From positions 248,001 to 312,000 of the forward strand of contig NZ_JAUEPH010000003.1 in NCBI RefSeq assembly GCF_030403435.1: a DNA stretch of 64,000 bases. The letters run 5' to 3'. This document shows positions 1-7,395 of the stretch, piece by piece. Source of the DNA: Algoriphagus sediminis (GTDB lineage: Bacteria; Bacteroidota; Bacteroidia; Cytophagales; Cyclobacteriaceae). The notes below the pieces were generated by a model. It saw only the letters and a list, made by a program, of their open reading frames with translations, did not search any database and was not told the origin of the DNA. Positions within the stretch are counted from its first letter, which is position 1, and the number at the start of each line of letters is the position of its first letter. The position numbers and the translations under genes are program-made.

Positions 1-1
1 A

Positions 2-1060
2 GTGAGAGCCAATATTCTTTTTAGTAAAGATTTGGGAGATGCCATGGGTTTGGAATATAGCCGGAAGATAGATTTGGTAGGTGCGGATGGATCTGCTACC
101 CTTGGGGCCTATGTCTCGCCTATTAATAATTTTGATCTAGGACCGGTGGAAGGGCGACTTCAGAGTTTACTGGTTTTGGAAGAGGATTTTTTGGAAATCG
201 AAGCCGTGATCGGGACCCCTGTTTATGGAATTCTAGGTTATGAATTTTTCAAATACAATCCGATCAGAATCAACTATGACGATAGCAAGCTCGACTTCTT
301 CAGGGAGGACGCTATGAAATGGAGACCTCCCTTTTATCATAAGTTTGATTTATCTATTGAGGATAATAAGCCTTATGTGGACGCGAAGATTAAGCAGAGA
401 AACGGGGAAACTCTGGAAGCAAAACTGCTCGTGGATACAGGTGCCAATCATGGACTTTTATTAAATGCTGAAACAACCGATGAAATTGTTCTACCAAACA
501 AAACCATAGAAACTCAAATAGGCCAATCCTTAGGAGGAGTGATCTATGGTAATGTAGGCCGGGTAGATAGAATTAATCTGGCAGGATTAAAAATGGATGA
601 AGTGCTTACCTCCTATCCTGAAGAAAATGAATTCAGCTATGTGGTCCAGGGGACAGGAAGACAAGGAAGTCTGGGTGCCGAGATATTTGGTAGAACTCGT
701 TTGATTCTTGATTATCCGAGGGGGAGAATGTTTATGAAAAAAGGGAGAGATTTCTATTCCCCTTTTGAATTTGATATGAGCGGAATTTTTGTCAAAAAGA
801 TAACCACCTTTGAAAATCGGTTTTATGTTGGACAGGTGAGAAAAAATTCACCAGCTGAGGAGCAGGGAATAAAGGCAAATGATGAAATCCTTTCGATAAA
901 TAAAATCCCTACTTTCATTTGGGAACTATCAGAAGTGATCCAGCTTTTTAGATCAGAAGAAGGCAAGGAAATAGAGCTGGAGCTCCGAAGATACAGGAAT
1001 GATGACCTCAATGATTATGAGGATTATCGAACCATCATCAAGCTCAAAAAACAAATTTGA
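2..1060 (+). CDS. Retropepsin-like aspartyl protease with C-terminal PDZ domain (5' partial)
   Basis: This is the 3' part of a pepsin/retropepsin-type aspartyl protease. The open frame runs to the left edge and the GTG at base 2 is probably internal. A catalytic Asp-Thr-Gly lies near residues 145-147 of the visible part (LVDTGANHG). The segment 'LGYEFFKYNPIRINYD' near residue 79 looks like the end of a first protease lobe whose own catalytic Asp would lie off the window. A second 'GSLGAEIFGRTRLILDY' ends lobe two. Residues about 265-345 form a PDZ domain (KNSPAEEQGIKANDEILSINKI). Bacteroidota have many such secreted or periplasmic proteases; a signal peptide would be off-window. Family call is good, substrate unknown. 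Confidence 0.8.
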   Translation: MRANILFSKDLGDAMGLEYSRKIDLVGADGSATLGAYVSPINNFDLGPVEGRLQSLLVLEEDFLEIEAVIGTPVYGILGYEFFKYNPIRINYDDSKLDFFREDAMKWRPPFYHKFDLSIEDNKPYVDAKIKQRNGETLEAKLLVDTGANHGLLLNAETTDEIVLPNKTIETQIGQSLGGVIYGNVGRVDRINLAGLKMDEVLTSYPEENEFSYVVQGTGRQGSLGAEIFGRTRLILDYPRGRMFMKKGRDFYSPFEFDMSGIFVKKITTFENRFYVGQVRKNSPAEEQGIKANDEILSINKIPTFIWELSEVIQLFRSEEGKEIELELRRYRNDDLNDYEDYRTIIKLKKQI

Positions 1061-1089
1061 TAAAGAAAATTAGGTACTTTTGAGCTTTG
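1057..1089 (+). promoter_or_regulatory. Candidate promoter for the lemA operon
   Basis: TACTTTTG at 1075-1082 is a perfect match to the Bacteroidota -7 element TAnnTTTG. An overlapping GAGCTTTG follows at 1082-1089. A TTG at 1057-1059 lies 15 nt from the first and 22 nt from the second; the usual spacing in flavobacteria is 17-23. It sits at the stop codon of the upstream gene and about 45 nt before the lemA ATG. Confidence 0.35.
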
Positions 1090-1130
1090 CGCTCTGAAGC
1101 GCCAAACCAAACTTAAAACCAACACAAGTG

Positions 1131-1721
1131 ATGAAGAAATTATTAATCCCTGGAATTATCCTGCTTGTATTAGGCATTTTCTTGTATTCCTCTTTTAAAG
1201 GAACTTACAATGATCTGGTGAGAATGGACGAAGGTGTGGGAGGACAATGGGCTGAAGTCGAGACTCAATACCAAAGAAGAGCAGATTTGATTCCAAATCT
1301 TGTAAATACCGTTAAGGGATACGCTGACTTTGAGCAGGAAACTTTGACTGGAGTAATTGAAGCCAGGGCTAAAGCTACTTCCGTAACTATTGATCCAACG
1401 AATCTGAATGAAAGCAACATCGCGCAATTCCAGCAGGCTCAGGATGAGCTTTCTGGGGCATTAAGCAGATTGCTGGTTTCTGTGGAACGTTATCCTGAAC
1501 TGAAAGCAAACCAAAGCTTCCTTGAGCTTCAGGCGCAGCTGGAAGGAACAGAAAACAGAATCGCTGTAGCTAGGAGAAATTTCAATAATTCAGTAGTAGA
1601 GTACAATACCTACCTCAGAACCTTCCCAAATAATATTTATGCTGGATTCTTTGATTTCGAGCGTAAAGGCACCTTTGAAGCAGCGGCTGGAGCTGAGAAT
1701 GCACCAAACGTACAATTTTAA
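1131..1721 (+). CDS. lemA: LemA family membrane protein
   Basis: LemA proteins have one N-terminal membrane segment followed by a long helical-bundle domain; their molecular role is not settled. Here residues about 4-22 are hydrophobic. The family signature follows: 'YNDLVRMDEGVGGQWAEVETQYQRR', then 'DLIPNLVNTVKGYADFE' and 'ARRNFNNSVVEYNTYLRTFPNN'. The 196-residue length is normal. I start at the ATG at 1131 rather than the in-frame GTG at 1128. The gene is followed 2 nt later by a TPM-domain gene and then a second one. LemA-TPM neighbours are common in Bacteroidota and suggest one envelope-associated complex (inference). Confidence 0.93.
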   Translation: MKKLLIPGIILLVLGIFLYSSFKGTYNDLVRMDEGVGGQWAEVETQYQRRADLIPNLVNTVKGYADFEQETLTGVIEARAKATSVTIDPTNLNESNIAQFQQAQDELSGALSRLLVSVERYPELKANQSFLELQAQLEGTENRIAVARRNFNNSVVEYNTYLRTFPNNIYAGFFDFERKGTFEAAAGAENAPNVQF

Positions 1722-1723
1722 GC

Positions 1724-2161
1724 ATGGCTGAAAAGTTATTTTCAAACGAAGACCGTGAGATAATTATTTCTGCCATTAAGCAGGCTGAACTGAAGACTTC
1801 TGGTGAAATTCAGGTTCATATCGAGAGTAAGGTTCGAGGTGATCTGATGGATCGCGCTGCGGAAGTTTTCGAGATGCTTAAGATGTTCCAAACCAAGGAC
1901 AGAAATGGTGTGCTTTTTTATTTGGCAGTGGAGGATCACAAGTTTGCTATCCTCGGTGACGGTGGAATTAATGCCGTGGTTCCAAAGAACTTTTGGGAGG
2001 AGATAAAGGAGACCATGCTGGGATATTTCAAAAAAGGAGAATTTACTGAGGGTTTAAAAACCGGAATAAAAATGGCTGGAGACCAGCTGCAAGCCCACTT
2101 CCCATACAATGAGTCAACCGATATCAATGAATTACCTGATGAGATTTCTTTTGGGGAGTAA
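1724..2161 (+). CDS. TPM-domain protein without signal peptide
   Basis: A 145-residue protein consisting almost only of a TPM (TLP18.3/Psb32/MOLO-1) domain, a fold tied to photosystem repair phosphatases in plants and to unknown envelope roles in bacteria. Recognisable segments are 'IISAIKQAELKTSGEIQVHIESK', 'FQTKDRNGVLFYLAVEDHKFAILGDGGINAVVP' and 'KGEFTEGLKTGIKMAGDQL'. There is no signal peptide or membrane segment, so it is predicted cytoplasmic, unlike its downstream paralogue. It lies 2 nt after lemA and overlaps the next gene by about 23 nt, so it is very likely co-transcribed and translationally coupled. Confidence 0.85.
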   Translation: MAEKLFSNEDREIIISAIKQAELKTSGEIQVHIESKVRGDLMDRAAEVFEMLKMFQTKDRNGVLFYLAVEDHKFAILGDGGINAVVPKNFWEEIKETMLGYFKKGEFTEGLKTGIKMAGDQLQAHFPYNESTDINELPDEISFGE

Positions 2162-2957
2162 AGCTTTAATTTTCTTTGGACTAGTTTTCCTAACTCTGGG
2201 AAGTGTTTTTGCCCAGGACTTTCCTCCTGTGCCAAATCCACCTCGATTGGTTAATGATTTTACAGAAACTCTTTCCACTTCAGAAATCAATAATCTGGAG
2301 CGAAAATTAGTGGCGTATAATGACAGCACTTCCACCCAATTGACTATTGTGCTCATGGGCTCCGTAGGCCCATATGACATTTCAGACTACGCTTTCCAGC
2401 TAGGCGATGCTTGGGGAATTGGTCAGGAGGACCTGGACAATGGAGTCCTGATTTTGGCTGCAATGGAAGATAGAAAAGTGTTTATCGCCACGGGATATGG
2501 AATGGAAGGAGTGGTTCCTGACGCCCTTGCTAAGAGGATCGTAGAAAGCATAATCATTCCAAATTTCAAAATGGAGGCTTACTACGATGGCCTCGATCAG
2601 GCTTCCGAAATGATTTTTAAGCTAGCTTCAGGAGAATATAAGGCCGAGGAGCTTCAATCCGATGGTAATAGTGGAGGCGGACTTCTTTTAGTCGGGCTTT
2701 TCATTTTACTTTTTATCATAATTCCATTGATAAGAAACCGTAAGGATAATGACAACCACATGGGTGGCCGTGGAGGTGGGGTAGATCTATGGACTACCAT
2801 TATGCTAGCGAATTTACTCAAAGGCGGAAATGGGGGCCGGTTTGGCGACTTCAAATCAGGCGGAGGATCCTTTGGAGGAGGCTTCGGTGGAGGAGGTGGA
2901 TTTGGAGGTTTTGGTGGCGGCTCCTTTGGCGGCGGTGGAGCAGGAGGCAGCTGGTAA
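2139..2957 (+). CDS. Membrane-anchored TPM-domain protein with glycine-rich tail (YgcG family)
   Basis: The order is a signal peptide (residues about 1-25, ending VFAQD), a TPM domain (VNDFTETLSTSEINNLERKL, through GYGMEGVVPDALAKRI), one membrane helix near residue 190 (LLLVGLFILLFIIIPLI), then a soluble stretch ending in a Gly/Phe/Ser-rich tail. This is the YgcG/DUF2167-style layout found beside LemA in many bacteria. Three in-frame ATGs occur at 2109, 2127 and 2139. I choose 2139 because it gives a compact signal peptide; all overlap the upstream gene. The low-complexity tail repeats GGGFGG-type units. Function unknown; the operon context points to an envelope complex with LemA. Confidence 0.85.
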   Translation: MRFLLGSKALIFFGLVFLTLGSVFAQDFPPVPNPPRLVNDFTETLSTSEINNLERKLVAYNDSTSTQLTIVLMGSVGPYDISDYAFQLGDAWGIGQEDLDNGVLILAAMEDRKVFIATGYGMEGVVPDALAKRIVESIIIPNFKMEAYYDGLDQASEMIFKLASGEYKAEELQSDGNSGGGLLLVGLFILLFIIIPLIRNRKDNDNHMGGRGGGVDLWTTIMLANLLKGGNGGRFGDFKSGGGSFGGGFGGGGGFGGFGGGSFGGGGAGGSW

Positions 2958-2981
2958 AAAATCAGCCTTGATTAAAATCAA

Positions 2982-3007
2982 AAAAGAGCGCCATGCGGCG
3001 CTCTTTT
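2982..3007. terminator. Bidirectional intrinsic terminator
   Basis: Stem AAAAGAGCGCC (2982-2992), loop ATGC, GGCGCTCTTTT (2997-3007). It lies between the convergent TPM gene and ndk and has a T run on either strand. Confidence 0.85.
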
Positions 3008-3031
3008 CTATTTGTTAAATAAAGCTAAATC

Positions 3032-3454
3032 TTAGCCCACTCTCTCGATTTCAGAAAAGTAGAAATTGCCTTCGATTGCAGCATTTTCGTCTGAATCAGA
3101 TCCGTGAACCGCATTGGCTTCGATAGACTTAGCAAAGATTTTTCTGATGGTTCCTTCAGCTGCATCAGCAGGATTAGTGGCACCTATCAATTTTCTAAAA
3201 TCTTCCACTGCATTATCCTTTTCAAGGATCGCGGCGATGATAGGTCCTGAGGACATGTATGCGCATAAATCCGCGTAAAAAGGCCTTTCGGCGTGTACAG
3301 CGTAGAATTTACCCGCCATTTCACCGGTCAATCGAGTAGCTTTCATTGCTACGATTTTGAATCCAGCTTCCTCGATCATTTTCAAAATTGCTCCAGAATT
3401 TCCTTCCGCAAAAGCGTCAGGCTTAATCATGGTGAATGTTCTGTTAGTTGCCAT
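3032..3454 (-). CDS. ndk: Nucleoside diphosphate kinase
   Basis: Transfers the gamma phosphate of NTPs to NDPs through a phospho-histidine. The 140-residue length is standard. The N-terminal '[10 protein letters not shown]' carries the conserved Lys11, and the active-site motif 'NAVHGSDS' places the catalytic His at residue 117. '[15 protein letters not shown]' is also typical. It stands alone on the minus strand, with its stop beside the shared terminator and about 180 bp separating it from the divergent nrnA. Ndk next to a DHH phosphoesterase and FKBP lipoproteins is, from memory, a recurrent order in Bacteroidota. Confidence 0.97.
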   Translation of the reverse strand: MATNRTFTMIKPDAFAEGNSGAILKMIEEAGFKIVAMKATRLTGEMAGKFYAVHAERPFYADLCAYMSSGPIIAAILEKDNAVEDFRKLIGATNPADAAEGTIRKIFAKSIEANAVHGSDSDENAAIEGNFYFSEIERVG

Positions 3455-3566
3455 TGTGTATTTCCAAGGTTTAATTCGGCCGCAAAAATAGGTGATTTAG
3501 AATCATTCTCCGAACTCAGGTCTTAATTTCTCAAAGAAGATGCTCATTTTCAGCTTGGTGCACATG

Positions 3567-3597
3567 TTGGGATTTGGTAAAAAATTATAGACCTTTG
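3567..3597 (+). promoter_or_regulatory. Candidate promoter for nrnA
   Basis: TTG at 3567-3569, a 20-nt gap, then GACCTTTG at 3590-3597, one mismatch from TAnnTTTG. It is followed by GCA, as often seen at Bacteroidota start sites, and lies about 40 nt before the nrnA ATG. Confidence 0.35.
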
Positions 3598-3635
3598 CAA
3601 GCTAATTGTGGCTTCGCGGCCTCTAAAAGATTCGA

Positions 3636-4676
3636 ATGACAGCTTTCGCCTCATTTAAAAAGGAAATTTCCTCACCCAGAAATATCTTCATCACTACCCA
3701 CGTAAAACCTGATGCTGATGCCTTAGGCTCATCTTTGGGTCTTGCTAATTACCTCATTAAAAAGGGACATAAGGTTACCGTGGTAACACCTACGGATTAT
3801 CCTTATTTCCTTACTTGGATGAAAGGTAATGATGACGTAATTGATTTCAGTGTTCAAAAGAACCATCCTAAGGTTAAAAAAGCCCTCAAGGAAGCAGATA
3901 TCGTTTTTTGTTTAGACTTCTCAGTATTGAGTAGAGTAAATGAACTAGGTGAAATGATTCGCGAAAGTGATACTTTCATTGTGAATATTGATCATCACCA
4001 AGAACCAGAAGATTTTGCGGATTACAGGCTTTGGTCCACCGAAGCCGCAGCGACTTGTGAGTTGGTTTACGAGATGATTGTGAAACTTGGCGATAAAAAA
4101 CTGATTGACAAGGAAATTGCTGAGTGTTTATACGCTGGGATTATGACGGATACGGGAGGCTTTAAGCATCCTAATACCACTAGCAATGTTCATCATGTGG
4201 TTGCCGATTTAATTAAAATTGGAGCGGATAATACCAAAGTGGCTAATCTGATTTATGATTCTAATTCCGTGAATCGTTTGAAGTTTATTGGCTTTGCCAT
4301 CAGCCACAGGCTGGTGGTCAGAGAGGACCTTCACCTCGCTTATTTTGTGATTAGTAAAAAGGACTTGCAAAAGTATCATCATAAAACCGGAGACTCAGAA
4401 GGTCTGGTGAATTATGCTCTATCTTTAGACGGGGTTAAAATGGCTGCCTTATTTTCAGAAAGAGAAGATGGTGTGAAAATTTCATTTAGGTCAACAGCTG
4501 ATGTTGCAGTTAATAAATTCGCTGCCGCGTACTGGAACGGCGGAGGTCATAAAAACGCTGCAGGCGGACGTTCCCATCTAAGCTTAAAAGCAACGATAGA
4601 GAGATTTGAGGATTTAGTAGAAGAGAAAGAGGAAGTATTATTTGGCACAAAAGTTCTTGAGGAGAATCTGGGCTAA
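3636..4676 (+). CDS. nrnA: DHH-family phosphoesterase, NrnA-like (nanoRNase/pAp phosphatase)
   Basis: NrnA enzymes degrade 2-5-nt RNAs and dephosphorylate 3'-phosphoadenosine 5'-phosphate using Mn. Visible motifs: HVKPDADALGSSLG at residues 22-35 (metal-binding His and Asps), FCLDFS near 91, the family DHH at 119-121 in 'VNIDHHQ', 'GIMTDTGGF', and the DHHA1 substrate loop 'GGGHKNAAGG' near the C-terminus. Length 346 is typical (about 320-345). It is followed 27 nt later by three FKBP lipoprotein genes in the same direction and is probably the first gene of that transcript. Confidence 0.93.
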   Translation: MTAFASFKKEISSPRNIFITTHVKPDADALGSSLGLANYLIKKGHKVTVVTPTDYPYFLTWMKGNDDVIDFSVQKNHPKVKKALKEADIVFCLDFSVLSRVNELGEMIRESDTFIVNIDHHQEPEDFADYRLWSTEAAATCELVYEMIVKLGDKKLIDKEIAECLYAGIMTDTGGFKHPNTTSNVHHVVADLIKIGADNTKVANLIYDSNSVNRLKFIGFAISHRLVVREDLHLAYFVISKKDLQKYHHKTGDSEGLVNYALSLDGVKMAALFSEREDGVKISFRSTADVAVNKFAAAYWNGGGHKNAAGGRSHLSLKATIERFEDLVEEKEEVLFGTKVLEENLG

Positions 4677-4703
4677 AACATATAATTGAAACCAATTTAT
4701 TTT

Positions 4704-5630
4704 ATGAATAACAATAAGCGTATTTGGGCGATTGCTGCCTTGATTTTTGGTGTATCGACACTTTCGTCTTGTCAAAAAACAAAAGTGACTGAGAAAGATG
4801 GGATTGAATATACCTACCACGAAGAAGGAACGGAAAAACCTGCAAACGGGGACTTTCTCATGTATCACCTGGTGATTAAGACAGCTGATGATTCTACTAT
4901 TTATTCTACAGTGGATCAGCCTTTCCCAGGTTATTTACAGGCTAATGATTCCATTCCGGCAAACAACGGTATGGACGAAATTTTCCTAAACCTCAAAAAA
5001 GGGGATAGTATTTCTTTTCAAGCAAAGGCGAAAGTCATTTTCGGCCCAAATCAGCCACCTTCACTTGGTCCGGATGATGATGTAAAAGTAGCCCTTGGTG
5101 CATTTGATATCTTGGATAGAGATGGAATTGATTCACTTTTCCAGATCGCCATGGCAAAGGAAAATGCCAAGGCAGCCGAAAGAGCAAAGGAACTCCTTGT
5201 CACCGAGTCTGCGGAAATCGAGACTTATGCTTCTGAAAATGGACTAGAACTCCAAAAAACAGAAAACGGCCTTTACTATGTAATTGAGCAAGAAGGAACG
5301 GGTGAAGAAGTGAGCCCAGGAACAACCATGTACGTGGATTATGCGGGATACCTCATTGATGGTACTCTTTTTGACACTTCTAATTCAGAATTGGCCCAGG
5401 AAAATGATGTATTCAATCCTTCTAGAGATTATTCTCCACTTCCTGTTAATGTGGGAATGGGTCAAGTAATTCCAGGATGGGATGAAGGGCTTCTATTATT
5501 AAAAAAGGGCTCGAAAGCTAAGTTTTTGATTCCATCTCCTTTAGGATATGGAGAAGCTGGTGCTGGAGGCCTAATCGGTCCAAACTCAATCTTAGTTTTT
5601 GACGTAGAAGTGACGGACGTTCAGAAATAA
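4704..5630 (+). CDS. Lipoprotein with two FKBP-type peptidyl-prolyl isomerase domains
   Basis: A lipoprotein signal (MNNNKRIWAI... with lipobox LSSC near residue 20) is followed by two FKBP modules. The first (about 30-140: 'TAD DSTIYST', 'ANNGMDEIFLNLKKGDSISF') is divergent. The second (about 190-308: 'VDYAGYLIDGTLFDTS', 'VNVGMGQVIPGWDEGLLLLKKGSKAKFLIPSPLGYG', 'PNSILVFDVEV') keeps the classic FKBP core. The start at 4704 is the first ATG; a TTG upstream is in frame but spoils the signal peptide. It heads a run of three FKBP lipoproteins. GldI, needed for gliding and type IX secretion in flavobacteria, is an FKBP lipoprotein, so a GldI-like folding role is plausible but unproven. Confidence 0.88.
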   Translation: MNNNKRIWAIAALIFGVSTLSSCQKTKVTEKDGIEYTYHEEGTEKPANGDFLMYHLVIKTADDSTIYSTVDQPFPGYLQANDSIPANNGMDEIFLNLKKGDSISFQAKAKVIFGPNQPPSLGPDDDVKVALGAFDILDRDGIDSLFQIAMAKENAKAAERAKELLVTESAEIETYASENGLELQKTENGLYYVIEQEGTGEEVSPGTTMYVDYAGYLIDGTLFDTSNSELAQENDVFNPSRDYSPLPVNVGMGQVIPGWDEGLLLLKKGSKAKFLIPSPLGYGEAGAGGLIGPNSILVFDVEVTDVQK

Positions 5631-5658
5631 TTCTTTCCGGAAAAAATCCAAAATCTGT

Positions 5659-6210
5659 ATGAAACTTAGATATCTATCCATTCTAGCTGTTGCTATTGCC
5701 ACTATCGGTGCTTATTCATGTATTGATCAGGAAAACACAGTAGATGCAATTTTCGCTCGTGACATGGAGGCGATAGATGAATACCTAGCCACGAACTCTT
5801 TAGTGAATGTTAAGGAATTTGAAGATGCTAGGGGCTTTAGAGTAATTTGGCAGGAAGTATCCGGGAGTGGTGTTTTTGCAGAAGTTGGGGATACCATTAG
5901 GGCTAATTATACTGGTAAGCTTCTTGATAATTCCGTTTTTGATACTTCCATCGAGGATATTGCGCGAGAGAATGGCATTTATGTGGACAGCAGACCATAT
6001 ATCCCAATTCAGTTTCGAACGGGTTTGGGTTCTGTGATCCCTGGGTTTGAACTTGGTCTTCTGAACATTGAAGTTGGCGATAAGGCAACGGTAATTATGC
6101 CCTCCGAATTGGGATATGCCAACAATCCTCCGAGTGGCATTCCTGTAAATGCACCGCTCATTTTTGAGATAGAATTAATTGAAGTCAAAAGAGGGCCTAC
6201 AGGTAACTAA
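5659..6210 (+). CDS. FKBP-type peptidyl-prolyl isomerase lipoprotein (GldI-like)
   Basis: 183 residues: lipoprotein signal with Cys near residue 21 (IGAYSCIDQEN), a short helical linker, then one FKBP domain ('IRANYTGKLLDNSVFDTS', 'IQFRTGLGSVIPGFELGLLNIEVGDKATVIMPSELGYAN', 'NAPLIFEIELIEV'). The motif order and size fit the single-domain outer-membrane FKBP lipoproteins of Bacteroidota such as GldI. It lies 28 nt after the two-domain paralogue and 2 nt before the next one. It probably assists folding of exported proteins in the periplasm; isomerase activity cannot be judged from sequence alone. Confidence 0.87.
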   Translation: MKLRYLSILAVAIATIGAYSCIDQENTVDAIFARDMEAIDEYLATNSLVNVKEFEDARGFRVIWQEVSGSGVFAEVGDTIRANYTGKLLDNSVFDTSIEDIARENGIYVDSRPYIPIQFRTGLGSVIPGFELGLLNIEVGDKATVIMPSELGYANNPPSGIPVNAPLIFEIELIEVKRGPTGN

Positions 6211-6212
6211 TT

Positions 6213-6764
6213 ATGAAAAGAGGAATACCATACTTGATTTTCTTGGCTTTGGTAGGGATGTTTTCATGCGAGCCTACTAATCCATTTGAAAACCAACCGA
6301 CATACGATGTAGATGGGAATTTGGCAATAGACAGCGCCAAGATTGTGGCATATCTAGACACGGCTAGAATTGATAGCCTTTACCGTATTCATGATCCTTC
6401 CGGACTTGTAGTGATTGTTCAGGAAGAAGGCGAGGGTACTAGGCCTACTAGTGGAAATGTAATCTACGCTGATTATATAGGATCACTTATGGAAGATGGG
6501 TCTGTATTTGATACTAATCTTGAGCAAGTGGCAAGGGATAATGATATATTCGTTGAAGGCAGACAGTATGGTGTTTTTAACTTTGTATTAGGGTCTGGTA
6601 CTGTAATTACCGGCTGGGATATCGGCTTTCGAAGAGTGCGTCCCCAAACCAAGGGTATTATGATCATTCCGTCCCCATACGCCTATAGAAATCAGGAAAG
6701 TAATGATCGAATTCCACCAAACTCAGTTTTGCTATTCGAATTTGATTTTAGAGGAATTGACTAA
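6213..6764 (+). CDS. Third FKBP-type peptidyl-prolyl isomerase lipoprotein
   Basis: Also 183 residues, with lipobox MFSC near residue 19. The FKBP domain is less canonical than in the two upstream copies: 'IYADYIGSLMEDGSVFDTN', 'FNFVLGSGTVITGWDIGFRRVRPQTKGIMIIPSPYAYRNQE', 'PNSVLLFEFDF'. The usual Val-Ile-Pro-Gly of the active-site loop is Val-Ile-Thr-Gly here, and Pro-Leu-Gly-Tyr becomes Pro-Tyr-Ala-Tyr, so catalysis may be weakened. The gene ends the nrnA-FKBP run just before a terminator. Its tandem arrangement and equal length to the previous gene suggest duplication followed by divergence. Confidence 0.85.
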   Translation: MKRGIPYLIFLALVGMFSCEPTNPFENQPTYDVDGNLAIDSAKIVAYLDTARIDSLYRIHDPSGLVVIVQEEGEGTRPTSGNVIYADYIGSLMEDGSVFDTNLEQVARDNDIFVEGRQYGVFNFVLGSGTVITGWDIGFRRVRPQTKGIMIIPSPYAYRNQESNDRIPPNSVLLFEFDFRGID

Positions 6765-6767
6765 TTT

Positions 6768-6794
6768 AAAGGAGCTTAAACGCTCCTTTTTTAT
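6768..6794. terminator. Intrinsic terminator between convergent genes
   Basis: AAAGGAGC (6768-6775), loop TTAAAC, GCTCCTTTTTT. It ends the FKBP operon on the plus strand; the minus-strand stop of the next gene lies inside the T run. Confidence 0.8.
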
Positions 6795-7381
6795 TTCCAC
6801 TTGGGGATCAAAGCTGGGACGGATTCCTTGTATTTAATATAATCCTTTCCGAAGAGCTGGGTTAGATTTTGCTCCTCGAACTTGATTCCAAATATTAGGT
6901 ATACTAAAAGGCAGAAAAGGTGAATGATAGCTGCTAAACTAGCCGCTACAAATGCGTAGCCAAGGAAAATTAGAATCAAGGCAGCATATAACGGATGCCG
7001 TACTTTCGAATAGATTCCTGATATCACAAGTTTTTCCTTTTTTGGAGTAGAAATCCCAAAAAATCCTGATAAGGATATTGCACGGCTGGACTTCACCAAA
7101 ATGATGGTTCCGAAGGTGGCTAGCATATACCCAACATATGTGATAATGGGTGATGTTGGGAATAACTGCAATACCGGAATTGTGACCGAATGATACAGGA
7201 TACCGGCGAATAATGTCAGTGATAAAATAGAATAATACAGTCGGTATCTTTTCATCAATCTAGGGGAATGCTCCTCTAAAAATCTTTTTACCTTTACTGA
7301 AGCCAAGCTACTGTGGGAAACATAGAAAACAGCCCAGAGTAGTGCAAGCACGATATAATCAATTAGTTGTTCGTTTCCCAT
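6791..7381 (-). CDS. Integral membrane methyltransferase, isoprenylcysteine/phospholipid methyltransferase-like
   Basis: A 196-residue protein with about five to six hydrophobic segments. The C-terminal ICMT/PEMT signature is clear: 'LVISGIYSKVRHPLYAALILIFLGYAF', then 'FEEQNLTQLFGKDYIKYKESVPALIPKW'. These Arg-His-Pro and Glu-Glu motifs bind S-adenosylmethionine in this superfamily, which methylates lipids or prenyl-cysteines in the membrane; bacterial substrates are mostly unknown. The start is the ATG at 7381; the codon at 7390 is TTG. The start is only 14 nt from the divergent dehydrogenase start, so the promoters must overlap the opposing gene. Confidence 0.83.
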   Translation of the reverse strand: MGNEQLIDYIVLALLWAVFYVSHSSLASVKVKRFLEEHSPRLMKRYRLYYSILSLTLFAGILYHSVTIPVLQLFPTSPIITYVGYMLATFGTIILVKSSRAISLSGFFGISTPKKEKLVISGIYSKVRHPLYAALILIFLGYAFVAASLAAIIHLFCLLVYLIFGIKFEEQNLTQLFGKDYIKYKESVPALIPKWK

Positions 7382-7395
7382 ATACTTCAAATATC

